Assembly (NCBI GenBank): GCA_023423715.1
Contig: JAFAFC010000036.1
Coordinates: forward strand, 42,862 to 106,861
Direction: 5' to 3'
From: Bacteroidota bacterium
GTDB lineage: Bacteria > Bacteroidota > Bacteroidia > Flavobacteriales > Weeksellaceae
Length of the DNA stretch: 64,000 nt
Within the stretch, counting starts at the first letter, position 1; each line of letters opens with the position of its first letter. The notes beneath the pieces are model-generated. The model worked only from the letters and a program-made list of their open reading frames with translations, did not search any database and was not told where the DNA came from. Position numbers and translations under genes: made by a program. Shown piece after piece: positions 1 through 7,447 of the stretch.

Positions 1-120
1 TGCTTCATTTTTTTCTAATGAAACGTGAGCATGTATATTGGGTAGGGAATTGAGGGCTTCGGTGATTTTCTTTTGACATCCCGAACAACTCATTCCTTGA
101 ATTTGAAGTATTTTTTCCAT
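1..120 (-). CDS. HMA-domain protein, N-terminal 40 residues (probable copper P-type ATPase), runs off the window
   Basis: The 40 codons from the ATG at 120 are open to the window edge. They begin with a heavy-metal-associated domain whose metal-binding motif is GMSCSGC (residues 9-15, a CxxC pair). Such a domain occurs either as a free copper chaperone or as the first domain of a copper/heavy-metal transporting P1B ATPase; the visible part cannot decide. The gene upstream on the same strand is an HMA-AraC regulator ending 85 bp away, which fits a metal-export operon with its own sensor. The C-terminal remainder is outside the window. Confidence 0.75.
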   Translation of the reverse strand, partial: MEKILQIQGMSCSGCQKKITEALNSLPNIHAHVSLEKNEA

Positions 121-205
121 AGTATGAAATTGATTAAACAAAGTTCGGCCTTTGTAAGAAAAGCAACTTATACAACTATGGAAAAGATTTGCAAAATCTA
201 GAAAA

Positions 206-766
206 CTAAATTTGATCCAACGGTTTTCGGTTTTTAACTTTTAATTTTTGAAATTGAGTTGGCGAAAAACCAGTTACTTTTTTGAATTGATTAGATAAAT
301 GTTGAATGCTGTGATAGCCTAACATATGGGAGATTTCAGTTAAAGTGAATTGATTGTAAACCAACAATTCTTTCACTTTTTCAATTTTTTGTAGAATAAA
401 AAATTGTTCTAAGGTGAGATTTTCAATTTGAGAGAACAGTTTGGAAATTGAGCTGTAGTCTTTGTTTTCGTTATCTGAAATAAATTCGGATAAAACAAAA
501 TGATCTTCAATATCAAGTAGAGCGATTTTAGAAATCAACAGTTTTTTGATGTTCTCGATTCTAATTTTTGTCGGTTCTTCCAGAATTTCGAATCCAACTT
601 CTTGAAGCTTTTCTGTAATAAGCTCTAATTGCTCGTTAGTGAGAGGTTTTTCTAGTTGAACCTCGCCAAGATTAATGTTCTTAATGAAAATTTTATGCGC
701 ATCAAAAATCTGCTGTACTGAAAGAATACAACGATTACAAACCATATTTTTGATGCTCAAAATCAT
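206..766 (-). CDS. AraC-family regulator with N-terminal HMA-like metal-binding domain
   Basis: This 186-residue protein has two parts. Residues 1 to about 62 look like a heavy-metal-associated fold, with a CNRC motif at residues 10-13 near the start in the position of the usual CxxC. Residues about 85-178 are an AraC-type double helix-turn-helix: the second helix pair carries the typical ISHMLGY and FKKVTGFSPTQF signature. It lacks the ligand-binding cupin of classical AraC proteins. I infer a metal-sensing (probably copper) transcription factor for the HMA protein downstream. It is separated from the thioesterase stop upstream by only 3 bp, so the two may share a transcript. Confidence 0.85.
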   Translation of the reverse strand: MILSIKNMVCNRCILSVQQIFDAHKIFIKNINLGEVQLEKPLTNEQLELITEKLQEVGFEILEEPTKIRIENIKKLLISKIALLDIEDHFVLSEFISDNENKDYSSISKLFSQIENLTLEQFFILQKIEKVKELLVYNQFTLTEISHMLGYHSIQHLSNQFKKVTGFSPTQFQKLKVKNRKPLDQI

Positions 767-769
767 GGA

Positions 770-1162
770 TTAGTCATTTTTTAGACGATCGTCCACGTAT
801 TCAATTTCCGTTTTTCCGTGACGAGTTGGGTTACCATTTTCATCAAGAGCCACGAAAACAATTTTATCAATTGTAATGATCGGTTGACGGGTCATTTTGT
901 TACGAACTTCACATCGCAAGGTTAGGGAAGTATGTCCATAACCTGTTGGTTCAATCCCGATTTCAATAATATCACCTTGTTTTGCAGAACTTACGAAGTT
1001 AATTTCTGACATATATTTCGTTACGCAACGCGGATTTTCTAACTGAATAATAGCATATAATGCTGCTTCTTCATCAATCCATTGCAAAAGTCTTCCTCCA
1101 AATAAAGAATGATTTGGGTTCAGATCTTCTGGTTTTATCCATTTACGTGTATTGTAATTCAT
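770..1162 (-). CDS. acyl-CoA thioesterase (hotdog fold)
   Basis: 130 residues from the ATG at 1162; a longer reading would need a TTG inside the promoter. The sequence matches small cytosolic acyl-CoA thioesterases of the YciA/acot family: LNPNHSLFGGRLLQWIDEEA carries the N-terminal hotdog signature with the conserved Asn/His-Gly-G pattern and the acidic residue of the central helix. It would hydrolyse acyl-CoA to free acid and CoA; the chain-length preference cannot be read. A TATCTTTG -7 element at 1178-1185 lies 15 bp upstream of the start. Confidence 0.85.
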   Translation of the reverse strand: MNYNTRKWIKPEDLNPNHSLFGGRLLQWIDEEAALYAIIQLENPRCVTKYMSEINFVSSAKQGDIIEIGIEPTGYGHTSLTLRCEVRNKMTRQPIITIDKIVFVALDENGNPTRHGKTEIEYVDDRLKND

Positions 1163-1177
1163 GTTCGAAAATTTATA

Positions 1178-1185
1178 CAAAGATA
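1178..1185 (-). promoter_or_regulatory. -7 element of thioesterase/regulator promoter
   Basis: The minus strand reads TATCTTTG, a perfect match to the Bacteroidota TAnnTTTG -7 consensus, 15 bp before the thioesterase ATG. Confidence 0.65.
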
Positions 1186-1285
1186 GAGGATTCTTTCGTG
1201 ATAAAGCCTAATTAGAAAGATAGACGTTATCAATTTATTTCTAGAAGATTGCAATTCTAAGTCCATATTTTGCTAAAAATATCTG

Positions 1286-1293
1286 TAATTTTG
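1286..1293 (+). promoter_or_regulatory. -7 element of aldo/keto reductase promoter
   Basis: TAATTTTG matches TAnnTTTG and lies 21 bp before the ATG at 1315. It is divergent from the thioesterase promoter. Confidence 0.5.
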
Positions 1294-1314
1294 ATTTCTA
1301 AATTTTAGAAAAGA

Positions 1315-2184
1315 ATGAAATTTTCACCACTTATTATAGGTTGTATGCGTTGGGGAACTTGGGGCGCGAACTATACTACAACTGAATTGAAAAGCCTGAT
1401 TAATGGTTGTTTAGAAAATGGTTTGTACACCTTTGATCATGCCGATATTTATGGAAATTATACCACAGAAAAACATTTTGGTGATGCGTTGAAAGAAATG
1501 CAATTAGATCGAAGCGATTTTCAGTTGATTTCCAAATGCGGTATCGAACTTCCTGGTGGAGAAGCGCCCTTTACATTGAAAGCCTATAATTATTCAGAAG
1601 ATTATATTTTAAAAAGTGTTGAAAATTCCTTACAAAATCTACAGACGGAGTATTTAGATTTGTTTCTATTGCATCGTCCATCGCCTTTGTTAGATCCTGA
1701 AATTATTGCTACCGCTTTTACCAAATTGAAAGACCAAGGAAAAGTGAAAAATTTTGGCGTAAGCAATTTTTCAACTTCTCAAGTGGATTTGGTTTCAACA
1801 TATTTTCCAGATTTGTTGACCAATCAAATCGAAATTTCAATAAATCAAATTCAATCGTTTTATGATGGAACCTTGGATCAAATGATGATTCGAAAGATGA
1901 TTCCAACGGCTTGGTCGGTCATGGGAACGTATTTTACAGAACCTGAAACGGAGCAAAATAAACGAATTAAACGTATTTTTTCAGACTTGCAAGAAAAGTA
2001 TCAAGCAAGTGAAAGTCAACTCATTTTAAGCTTTCTATTAAAGCATCCTGCGAAGATTGTCCCGATTATAGGAAGCACGAAATTATCTAATATTTTAGAC
2101 GCCAAAAAAGCTTTAGAATTGGATTTAGACCGAAAAGATTGGTTCTTAATTTTGGAAGCGATACAAGGAAATGAAGTTCCTTAA
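1315..2184 (+). CDS. aldo/keto reductase
   Basis: 289 residues, a typical TIM-barrel NADPH-dependent aldo/keto reductase. The catalytic tetrad is visible in order: Asp and Tyr in DHADIYG (about residues 41-46), Lys in ISKCG (about 75) and His in LFLLHRPSP (about 116). A cofactor-binding stretch VPIIGSTKLSNI lies near the C-terminus. It most resembles the YdhF-type oxidoreductases that reduce carbonyl compounds in the cytosol; the substrate is unknown. It is monocistronic, ending at a strong bidirectional terminator shared with the convergent DUF4230 gene. Confidence 0.88.
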   Translation: MKFSPLIIGCMRWGTWGANYTTTELKSLINGCLENGLYTFDHADIYGNYTTEKHFGDALKEMQLDRSDFQLISKCGIELPGGEAPFTLKAYNYSEDYILKSVENSLQNLQTEYLDLFLLHRPSPLLDPEIIATAFTKLKDQGKVKNFGVSNFSTSQVDLVSTYFPDLLTNQIEISINQIQSFYDGTLDQMMIRKMIPTAWSVMGTYFTEPETEQNKRIKRIFSDLQEKYQASESQLILSFLLKHPAKIVPIIGSTKLSNILDAKKALELDLDRKDWFLILEAIQGNEVP

Positions 2185-2190
2185 AAAGAA

Positions 2191-2217
2191 AAAAGACGGA
2201 AAAAAAATCCGTCTTTT
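2191..2217. terminator. bidirectional intrinsic terminator
   Basis: A 10-bp perfect stem (AAAAGACGGA at 2191-2200 with its complement at 2208-2217) and an A7 loop, with T/A tracts on both sides. It separates two convergent genes. Confidence 0.85.
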
Positions 2218-2220
2218 TGT

Positions 2221-2829
2221 TTATAATTGAGTTACGTCTATTAAGCCCGTTTTATCTTCAATTTTATAGTTTAAAGCTTTCGCTAAAACAAAAATCTGAT
2301 TGAGATTTTCCTTCAATTGCTTTCGTCCTTCGGCGATTAGCAATTGCTGATTAACTTCTTTAAAAGCTTTGTCTTTTGCGTTTTTCTGGATACGTTTGAT
2401 ATCCGACTCGTCAAAACGATCAATAATAGAATCGTCCATAGACTGGATTTCAACGCTAGGAATAATCTTGATTTCAGGTTCTGGAAGCTGCTTGATAATC
2501 AATTTTTTGTTGATAGAATCTACTTCCATTTCCATTTTGTTGAGATCGTACGAAACTTGTGCATTGGTTTTTGTGTACATAATTAGGGTTTTGGTTGTAG
2601 AAACCGGTACCAAACCTCCCAACAAATCACTCGTTACTTTGGTTTTATGCATGGACGAACTTTCTTGTTCCATGACCACCATTTTGTTCATCCTTTTAAT
2701 CTGATTCGTGATTACATAATAATCATTCGTCATCGTCCCACTTGTTTTTTGTAGGATTTTGTAGATTAAAAAAGAGAGTAGTATGGCTGCTAAAAAACCA
2801 ATGAGTATTCCTATTCCTGTTCTTTTCAA
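2221..2829 (-). CDS. DUF4230 family membrane-anchored protein
   Basis: 202 residues. One hydrophobic helix at about residues 5-26 anchors the protein, most likely with the rest on the periplasmic side. The soluble part has alternating beta segments (VVMEQESSS, TLIMYTKTNAQVSYDL, LIIKQLPEPEI) and then a long polar helix, the layout of the DUF4230 family. No catalytic motif is visible and the function is unknown. It is the last gene of a three-gene run, 6 bp after the thioredoxin-like lipoprotein. Confidence 0.75.
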   Translation of the reverse strand: MKRTGIGILIGFLAAILLSFLIYKILQKTSGTMTNDYYVITNQIKRMNKMVVMEQESSSMHKTKVTSDLLGGLVPVSTTKTLIMYTKTNAQVSYDLNKMEMEVDSINKKLIIKQLPEPEIKIIPSVEIQSMDDSIIDRFDESDIKRIQKNAKDKAFKEVNQQLLIAEGRKQLKENLNQIFVLAKALNYKIEDKTGLIDVTQL

Positions 2830-2835
2830 AATGTT

Positions 2836-3393
2836 TTATTTTTTTAATAAACCTTCGGCATTATCTTTTTGTAAGATTTGTAATAAATCTTTTTCGATAA
2901 ATCCAGATTGAGTATGTTCAACAATTCGGCCAATCTCTTTACCGTATTTTTTTACGATAATCGTTGGCACTCGAGAAATGTTGTAAATACCTTCTTCACC
3001 ATTTGGGGATTCTTTTTTACGGTTTACCGCGATGATCGTTAACTTTGATTGTGGAAACTTCGTAGCATCTAAAATTTTCATAAAACGTGGGAAATCTCGG
3101 TGACTATCGCCGCACCATGTTCCAAGAAAAACTACAAGTTGATAGGAGTTAAATTTTTCTTTTTTCAATCCTGTTAAAGCTTCCTGATCGATTTGATAAT
3201 TGTCGTACTGAGGCTGATACCAAGATGTGAACGGCTCTTTTTTAAATTGATCTGCTGTTTGAGTTCCCAACAACATAATTCCTTCATTAGGCGTTTCTAC
3301 TTGTCTGTTGACAACTACTTTTTGCGCTTGGCAAGATTGTAAACCTGCGATAATGCTTAATGCAAATACAAATTTGAAAATATTCTTTTTCAT
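2836..3393 (-). CDS. thioredoxin-fold lipoprotein with a single-cysteine WCGDS motif
   Basis: 185 residues. A lipoprotein signal ends at Cys21 (LQSC), so the mature protein is tethered in the envelope. A thioredoxin fold follows: FLGTWCGDSHRDFPRF at residues 89-105 and the cis-proline region VPTIIV further on. The second cysteine of the usual CxxC is replaced by serine (C94-G-D-S97), which is known in some TlpA/thioredoxin-like families and suggests a monothiol or binding role rather than ordinary dithiol exchange. It lies 12 bp after the pyrophosphohydrolase and 6 bp before DUF4230. Confidence 0.8.
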   Translation of the reverse strand: MKKNIFKFVFALSIIAGLQSCQAQKVVVNRQVETPNEGIMLLGTQTADQFKKEPFTSWYQPQYDNYQIDQEALTGLKKEKFNSYQLVVFLGTWCGDSHRDFPRFMKILDATKFPQSKLTIIAVNRKKESPNGEEGIYNISRVPTIIVKKYGKEIGRIVEHTQSGFIEKDLLQILQKDNAEGLLKK

Positions 3394-3405
3394 TAGTGTG
3401 TTAAA

Positions 3406-3873
3406 TTATTTATCTAAAATTGTTTTTAAATCAGCTGGAGAGTATTTTACACTTTTTAATACTTTATTATCCTCAACTCGGTGAACATTGATTTTGTCGC
3501 CTGAAACTTCAGAATAAGCATCTTGACCTTTTTCTTTGTAGTGCTTGATGGTTGCATCTGCTTCTTCTTGTGTTGCACAAGCTTTTGACATATTGGAACG
3601 TTGAACTTCATTAAAAAGTTCCACAAATTTATCGCCCAATCCAAACTCTAAAACGGCACCCGAAAGTACATATTGCAAATCGCAAAGCGCATCAGCAACT
3701 TCTACCAAATCGTTATTGGCAATTGCTTCCTTAAGCTCGTCTAATTCTTCTTGTAAAAGTTTTACCCTAAGCTCGGCTCTATCAGCAGATGGAATCGTTG
3801 GGGTAGGTAGGATAGGTGCGTTAAATGTTTTGTGAAATTCGGCTACTTGATTCAGACTATCTATTTTCTCCAC
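3406..3873 (-). CDS. MazG-like / phosphoribosyl-ATP diphosphatase-like pyrophosphohydrolase, GTG start
   Basis: 155 residues from a GTG at 3873. The all-alpha NTP pyrophosphatase motif is clear: EELDE followed 16 residues later by EVADALCD, which supplies the metal-binding acidic residues. Members hydrolyse nucleoside or phosphoribosyl triphosphates to monophosphates and pyrophosphate. The reading frame stays open upstream into the acyl-CoA dehydrogenase gene, but that extension crosses the promoter TATCTTTG (3893-3900) and a terminator (3924-3955) and has no family resemblance, so I reject it. There is no in-frame ATG before residue 100. First gene of an operon with the thioredoxin-like lipoprotein and DUF4230. 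Confidence 0.82.
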   Translation of the reverse strand: MEKIDSLNQVAEFHKTFNAPILPTPTIPSADRAELRVKLLQEELDELKEAIANNDLVEVADALCDLQYVLSGAVLEFGLGDKFVELFNEVQRSNMSKACATQEEADATIKHYKEKGQDAYSEVSGDKINVHRVEDNKVLKSVKYSPADLKTILDK

Positions 3874-3892
3874 GTTTTTATAATATTTTGAA

Positions 3893-3900
3893 CAAAGATA
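3893..3900 (-). promoter_or_regulatory. -7 element for the pyrophosphohydrolase operon
   Basis: TATCTTTG on the minus strand, 19 bp before the proposed GTG start. Its position argues against any start further upstream. Confidence 0.65.
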
Positions 3901-3923
3901 AAAAAATATCAATCTTGATGAGT

Positions 3924-3955
3924 CAAAAAAAATAGACCGCCTTAGCGATCTATTT
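3924..3955 (-). terminator. intrinsic terminator of acyl-CoA dehydrogenase gene
   Basis: An 11-bp stem (3930-3940 with 3945-3955, one G-U pair when read on the minus strand), a 4-nt loop and a T-run at 3924-3930 in the minus-strand direction. Confidence 0.8.
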
Positions 3956-3961
3956 TCTATT

Positions 3962-5104
3962 TTATGATTTGGTGATGTCTCTTCCGATAACCAATCTTTG
4001 GATTTCTGATGTTCCTTCTCCAATAGTACAAAGTTTAGAATCTCGATAGTATTTTTCCGCTGGGAAATCTTTGGTATAACCGTAGCCACCGAAAATTTGT
4101 AAAGCATTATTGGCAATACGAACGCATGCTTCAGAAGCATATAATTTTGCCATTGCTCCTTCACGAGTCATTTTTTGCTTAGCGTTTTTCAATGTAGAAG
4201 CACGCTGAATAAGCAATTCTGCTGCATCAATTTCTGTTGCCATATCTGCAAGCATGAAGTTTACCGCTTGGAAATTTGCAATAGGTTGCCCAAACTGATT
4301 TCTTTCTTTAGCATATTTTAAAGCCGCTTTGTAAGCACCACGAGCGATTCCTAGACTTAACGCTGCAATAGAAATTCTACCACCGTCAAGAATTTTCATC
4401 GCTTGTTTGAAACCTTCACCAACTTCACCTAAACGATGTGAATCAGGAACACGAACATTATCGAAGATTAATTCTGCTGTTTCAGAAGCTCTCATTCCTA
4501 GCTTGTTTTCTTTCTTTCCAGAAGTGAAACCAGCCATTCCTTTTTCTAATACAAAAGCGGTTGAGTTATTTTTAGCTCCTTTTTCACCTGTTCGTGTCAT
4601 TACCACCGCAATATCTCCTGAAATTGCGTGCGTGATGAAGTTTTTAGCTCCGTTGATAATCCAATCGTCACCATCTTTTACAGCGGTTGTTGACATTCCA
4701 CCCGAGTCAGAACCGGTATTGTGTTCTGTAAGTCCCCAAGCTCCAATTACTTTTCCAGAAGCCAATTGTGGAAGCCATTTGTGACGTTGCTCTTCCGTTC
4801 CGAATTCGTAAATATGGTTGGTGCATAATGAATTATGAGCTGCTACAGATAGACCGATAGAAGGATCTACTTGCGATATTTCGTCTAAAACGGCAACATA
4901 TTCATGATATCCCAACCCAGAACCTCCGTATTCTTCAGGAATTACAATTCCCATAAATCCCATTTCACCTAATTGATGAAACAAATCTTTTGGGAAAGTT
5001 TGGCTTTCATCCCAGTCCATAATATTGGGTCTGATATTTTTTTCGGCGAAATCTTTTGCCGTTTCAGCTATCATTTTTAAGTTGTCGATTTGTACTACGT
5101 CCAT
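3962..5104 (-). CDS. acyl-CoA dehydrogenase
   Basis: 380 residues, the full length of the short/medium-chain FAD acyl-CoA dehydrogenase family. It has the flavin-binding GAWGLTEHNTGSD segment (about residues 121-133), the ITHA/KNFITHA core and the C-terminal QIFGGYGYTKDFPAEK and GEGTSEIQRLVIGR motifs; the Glu of GEGT is at the position of the catalytic base. It would oxidise acyl-CoA to trans-2-enoyl-CoA and pass electrons to ETF, in fatty-acid or branched-chain amino-acid breakdown. Monocistronic, with its own promoter and terminator. Confidence 0.93.
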   Translation of the reverse strand: MDVVQIDNLKMIAETAKDFAEKNIRPNIMDWDESQTFPKDLFHQLGEMGFMGIVIPEEYGGSGLGYHEYVAVLDEISQVDPSIGLSVAAHNSLCTNHIYEFGTEEQRHKWLPQLASGKVIGAWGLTEHNTGSDSGGMSTTAVKDGDDWIINGAKNFITHAISGDIAVVMTRTGEKGAKNNSTAFVLEKGMAGFTSGKKENKLGMRASETAELIFDNVRVPDSHRLGEVGEGFKQAMKILDGGRISIAALSLGIARGAYKAALKYAKERNQFGQPIANFQAVNFMLADMATEIDAAELLIQRASTLKNAKQKMTREGAMAKLYASEACVRIANNALQIFGGYGYTKDFPAEKYYRDSKLCTIGEGTSEIQRLVIGRDITKS

Positions 5105-5121
5105 TGAGTTTTTAATTTTCT

Positions 5122-5129
5122 CAAATATA
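5122..5129 (-). promoter_or_regulatory. -7 element of acyl-CoA dehydrogenase promoter
   Basis: TATATTTG on the minus strand, 17 bp before the ATG at 5104. Confidence 0.6.
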
Positions 5130-5304
5130 AATATTTTTTAGATATCCTTTTTCACTGAATTTTTTTCGTTAAAATCAAGACTTTTTATCCATTAGCTCTT
5201 TACCTTATATTAATAGAATATTAGCTTTTGAGCTTATAAAAAGAAGCGGCACTTTTTTATATTAGCCGAAATCCTTATAATTTTGATTTATTAGTAAAAA
5301 TGCT

Positions 5305-5312
5305 TATTTTTG
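5305..5312 (+). promoter_or_regulatory. -7 element of satD promoter
   Basis: TATTTTTG, 7 bp before the ATG at 5320. If transcription starts a few bases downstream, as is usual for this element, the mRNA has almost no 5' leader. Confidence 0.55.
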
Positions 5313-5319
5313 TTGCATC

Positions 5320-5925
5320 ATGATCGCAGTTATCACCGGTGACATTATCAACTCTCAGCAATCAGAAACTTCTCTTTGGCTGAATGATCTCAAAACGCTT
5401 CTAACAACTTGGGGAGAAGCACCCAAAACTTGGGAAATCTATCGTGGCGACGAGTTTCAACTAAAATGTACAATTGATGAAGTTTTTCAGAAGTTTTTAG
5501 CGATAAAATCGTTGATAAAAACACATGAAAATCTAGATGTTCGCATCGCTATCGGAATCGGAGAGGAGCAATATGCTTCAGAAAAAATAACCGAATCTAA
5601 CGGAACAGCGTATGTAAATTCGGGACGATTGCTCAATGATTTGAAATCTTTAGGAAGAAGTCTTGCCATACAAACACCTGACGAAAAACTCAACCGAGAC
5701 TTGAATATGGTTTTTAAATGGTGTTCTACCGATTTTGATACATGGACTGTCGCAACTTCCGAAATTATCCATGAACATATGACATGCCCCGATATTACGC
5801 AGGAAGATTTAGCCAAGAAATTAAATATTACGCAATCCTCAGTAAGCCAACGTGTAAAGAGAGCCAATCTGGACCTCATCAAAGAAACCGACCAATATTT
5901 CCGCAAAAAAATAGTAGAGTTGTAG
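5320..5925 (+). CDS. SatD family protein: cyclase-like N-terminal domain plus C-terminal HTH
   Basis: 201 residues. I recognise the SatD family. The N-terminal half has the residue pattern of a class III nucleotidyl cyclase/GGDEF-type core: ITGDIINS with Asp8, YRGDEF with Asp44, RIAIGIG (75-81), and NGTAYVNSGRLL (94-105) with Asn100 and Arg103 spaced as in VNxxR of cyclases. The C-terminal part (about 155-195) is a helix-turn-helix (TQEDLAKKLNITQSSVSQRVKRA). The family is known; the cyclase relationship is my inference. It is 1 bp from, and surely co-transcribed with, the DUF3307 membrane protein. Start fixed by the family's N-terminal strand and the promoter. Confidence 0.85.
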   Translation: MIAVITGDIINSQQSETSLWLNDLKTLLTTWGEAPKTWEIYRGDEFQLKCTIDEVFQKFLAIKSLIKTHENLDVRIAIGIGEEQYASEKITESNGTAYVNSGRLLNDLKSLGRSLAIQTPDEKLNRDLNMVFKWCSTDFDTWTVATSEIIHEHMTCPDITQEDLAKKLNITQSSVSQRVKRANLDLIKETDQYFRKKIVEL

Positions 5926-5926
5926 T

Positions 5927-6625
5927 ATGATCATCACCCAACTCATATTAGCCCACCTTTTAGGAGATTTTATCTTGCAGCCCACATCATGGGTAAAAGA
6001 TAAAGAAGCTCGAAAGGGGAAAAGTTCTTATTTTGCAGCGCATATCTTGCTGCATTTTGTACTTGCTTGGGTTTGTCTTTGGGATCTCAAACTTTGGTGG
6101 ATCGCAGCCATAATTGCGGTAACTCACGCAATTATTGATTGGTGCAAACTCAACTTTCAAAATGTAAAAACCAAAAGAGCTTGGTTTATTTGGGATCAAA
6201 TAGCGCATTTGTTGGTTATTCTAGCCGTTGGTTTAGGCTATCAATACTTTGAATATTCTTATACATTCTCAATACAAAAATATATCCCGATTATTACTGG
6301 AGCGTTATTTTTAACGATCCCATCATCTATAATCATCAAGAATTTAATTACGTATTGGACGCCGATGAATCACCCCAAAGAGGATATGGAAACCGATTCT
6401 TTGGCGAACGCAGGAAAGTATATTGGAATTTTAGAACGCTTATTGGTTTTTGCTTTTATCGTAGTTGATCATTGGGAAGGTGTTGGTTTTATGATTGCTG
6501 CCAAGTCGGTTTTTCGATTCAGTGATTTGGCTCAAGCCAAGCAACGGAAATTGACAGAATATGTATTAATTGGGACGCTTCTAAGCTTTGGAATCGCCAT
6601 TATTACAGGAATTTTAGTGAAATAA
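5927..6625 (+). CDS. DUF3307 family integral membrane protein
   Basis: 232 residues with about six or seven hydrophobic helices. The conserved polar residues of DUF3307 sit inside or beside membrane segments: AHLLGDFILQP at the N-terminus, HAIIDWCK (about 62-70) and WDQIAHLL (about 88-95). These His/Asp pairs could bind a metal, but no activity is established. It starts 1 bp after satD, and satD and DUF3307 genes are commonly adjacent, so the two probably act together as a sensor or effector pair. Confidence 0.82.
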   Translation: MIITQLILAHLLGDFILQPTSWVKDKEARKGKSSYFAAHILLHFVLAWVCLWDLKLWWIAAIIAVTHAIIDWCKLNFQNVKTKRAWFIWDQIAHLLVILAVGLGYQYFEYSYTFSIQKYIPIITGALFLTIPSSIIIKNLITYWTPMNHPKEDMETDSLANAGKYIGILERLLVFAFIVVDHWEGVGFMIAAKSVFRFSDLAQAKQRKLTEYVLIGTLLSFGIAIITGILVK

Positions 6626-6648
6626 ATTAATAATAAATAGTAAAAATT

Positions 6649-6671
6649 GAAACCCGCTTGTCCGGAGTTTC
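6649..6671 (+). promoter_or_regulatory. hairpin in purC upstream region
   Basis: GAAACCCG and CGGAGTTTC pair through 8 bp with one bulged A and a 6-nt loop, 18 bp before the purC ATG. It lacks a T-run, so it is not an ordinary terminator; it could be a stabilising or regulatory leader element. Weak evidence. Confidence 0.3.
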
Positions 6672-6689
6672 TATCTAAAAAGGAAAATT

Positions 6690-7412
6690 ATGAGTGAAAA
6701 GAGAGAGATGCTTTATGAAGGAAAAGCAAAACAAATCTACCTAACAGATAACCCAGAAGAAGTTGTCGTATACTTCAAAGATGATGCAACAGCCTTCAAT
6801 GCGCAAAAGAAAGGACAAGTACAATTAAAAGGTGAGATGAACAATGCCATCACGACTTTAATTTTTGAATATTTGAAGGACAAAGGAATTGATACGCACT
6901 TTATCAAAATGCTTAACGAAAGAGAGCAATTGGTGAGAAAAGTATCTATTATTCCTTTAGAAATGGTTGTTCGTAACTATTCGGCAGGAAGTATGGCGCA
7001 ACGTTTAGGCGTTGAAGAAGGTATTAAATCTCCAGTGACAATTTTTGATATTTGCTATAAGAAAGATGAGTTAGGAGATCCGTTAATTAATGATCACCAC
7101 GCTGTTTTCTTAGGTGCAGCAACCTATGAAGAATTGGACGAAATGTATGAACTTACGGACAAAATCAATGAAGCATTGAAAGAACTTTTTGATCGTATCA
7201 ACATCATTTTGGTTGATTTTAAAATCGAATTAGGAAAAACATCGGATGGTAAAATTGTTTTGGCAGATGAAATTTCGCCAGATACATGCCGTCTTTGGGA
7301 TAAAGATACGTTGAAGAAATTAGACAAAGACCGTTTCAGAAGAGATCTTGGCGAAGTTACGGAAGCGTATGTTGAAATCTACAACCGATTGAAAGACGAA
7401 TTAGCAAAATAA
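6690..7412 (+). CDS. purC: phosphoribosylaminoimidazole-succinocarboxamide synthase
   Basis: 240 residues, the normal size of the bacterial enzyme. It joins CAIR and aspartate with ATP to make SAICAR, the eighth step of purine synthesis. The N-terminal YEGKAKQIY, the VRNYSAGSMAQRLGVEEG segment and the C-terminal ADEISPDTCRLWD motif are those of PurC. purF follows 35 bp downstream on the same strand, so the two purine genes probably form an operon. Confidence 0.96.
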   Translation: MSEKREMLYEGKAKQIYLTDNPEEVVVYFKDDATAFNAQKKGQVQLKGEMNNAITTLIFEYLKDKGIDTHFIKMLNEREQLVRKVSIIPLEMVVRNYSAGSMAQRLGVEEGIKSPVTIFDICYKKDELGDPLINDHHAVFLGAATYEELDEMYELTDKINEALKELFDRINIILVDFKIELGKTSDGKIVLADEISPDTCRLWDKDTLKKLDKDRFRRDLGEVTEAYVEIYNRLKDELAK

Positions 7413-7447
7413 AATTCACTCGATCATCAGTCGAAAGAAAAAGAAAA

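Noticed and set aside
3100..3120. The missing second cysteine of the thioredoxin motif as a frameshift or sequencing error
   Set aside because: The frame is open across the whole gene with conserved flanking residues, and Ser at this position is known in related families.
3874..4164. Upstream extension of the pyrophosphohydrolase frame by 97 residues
   Set aside because: It runs through a promoter, a terminator and the coding region of the acyl-CoA dehydrogenase and has no family-like residues. The GTG at 3873 gives the expected length.
5487..5906. 139-codon antisense frame opposite satD
   Set aside because: It has no recognisable protein features and lies fully inside a gene with strong family motifs, so it is a shadow frame.
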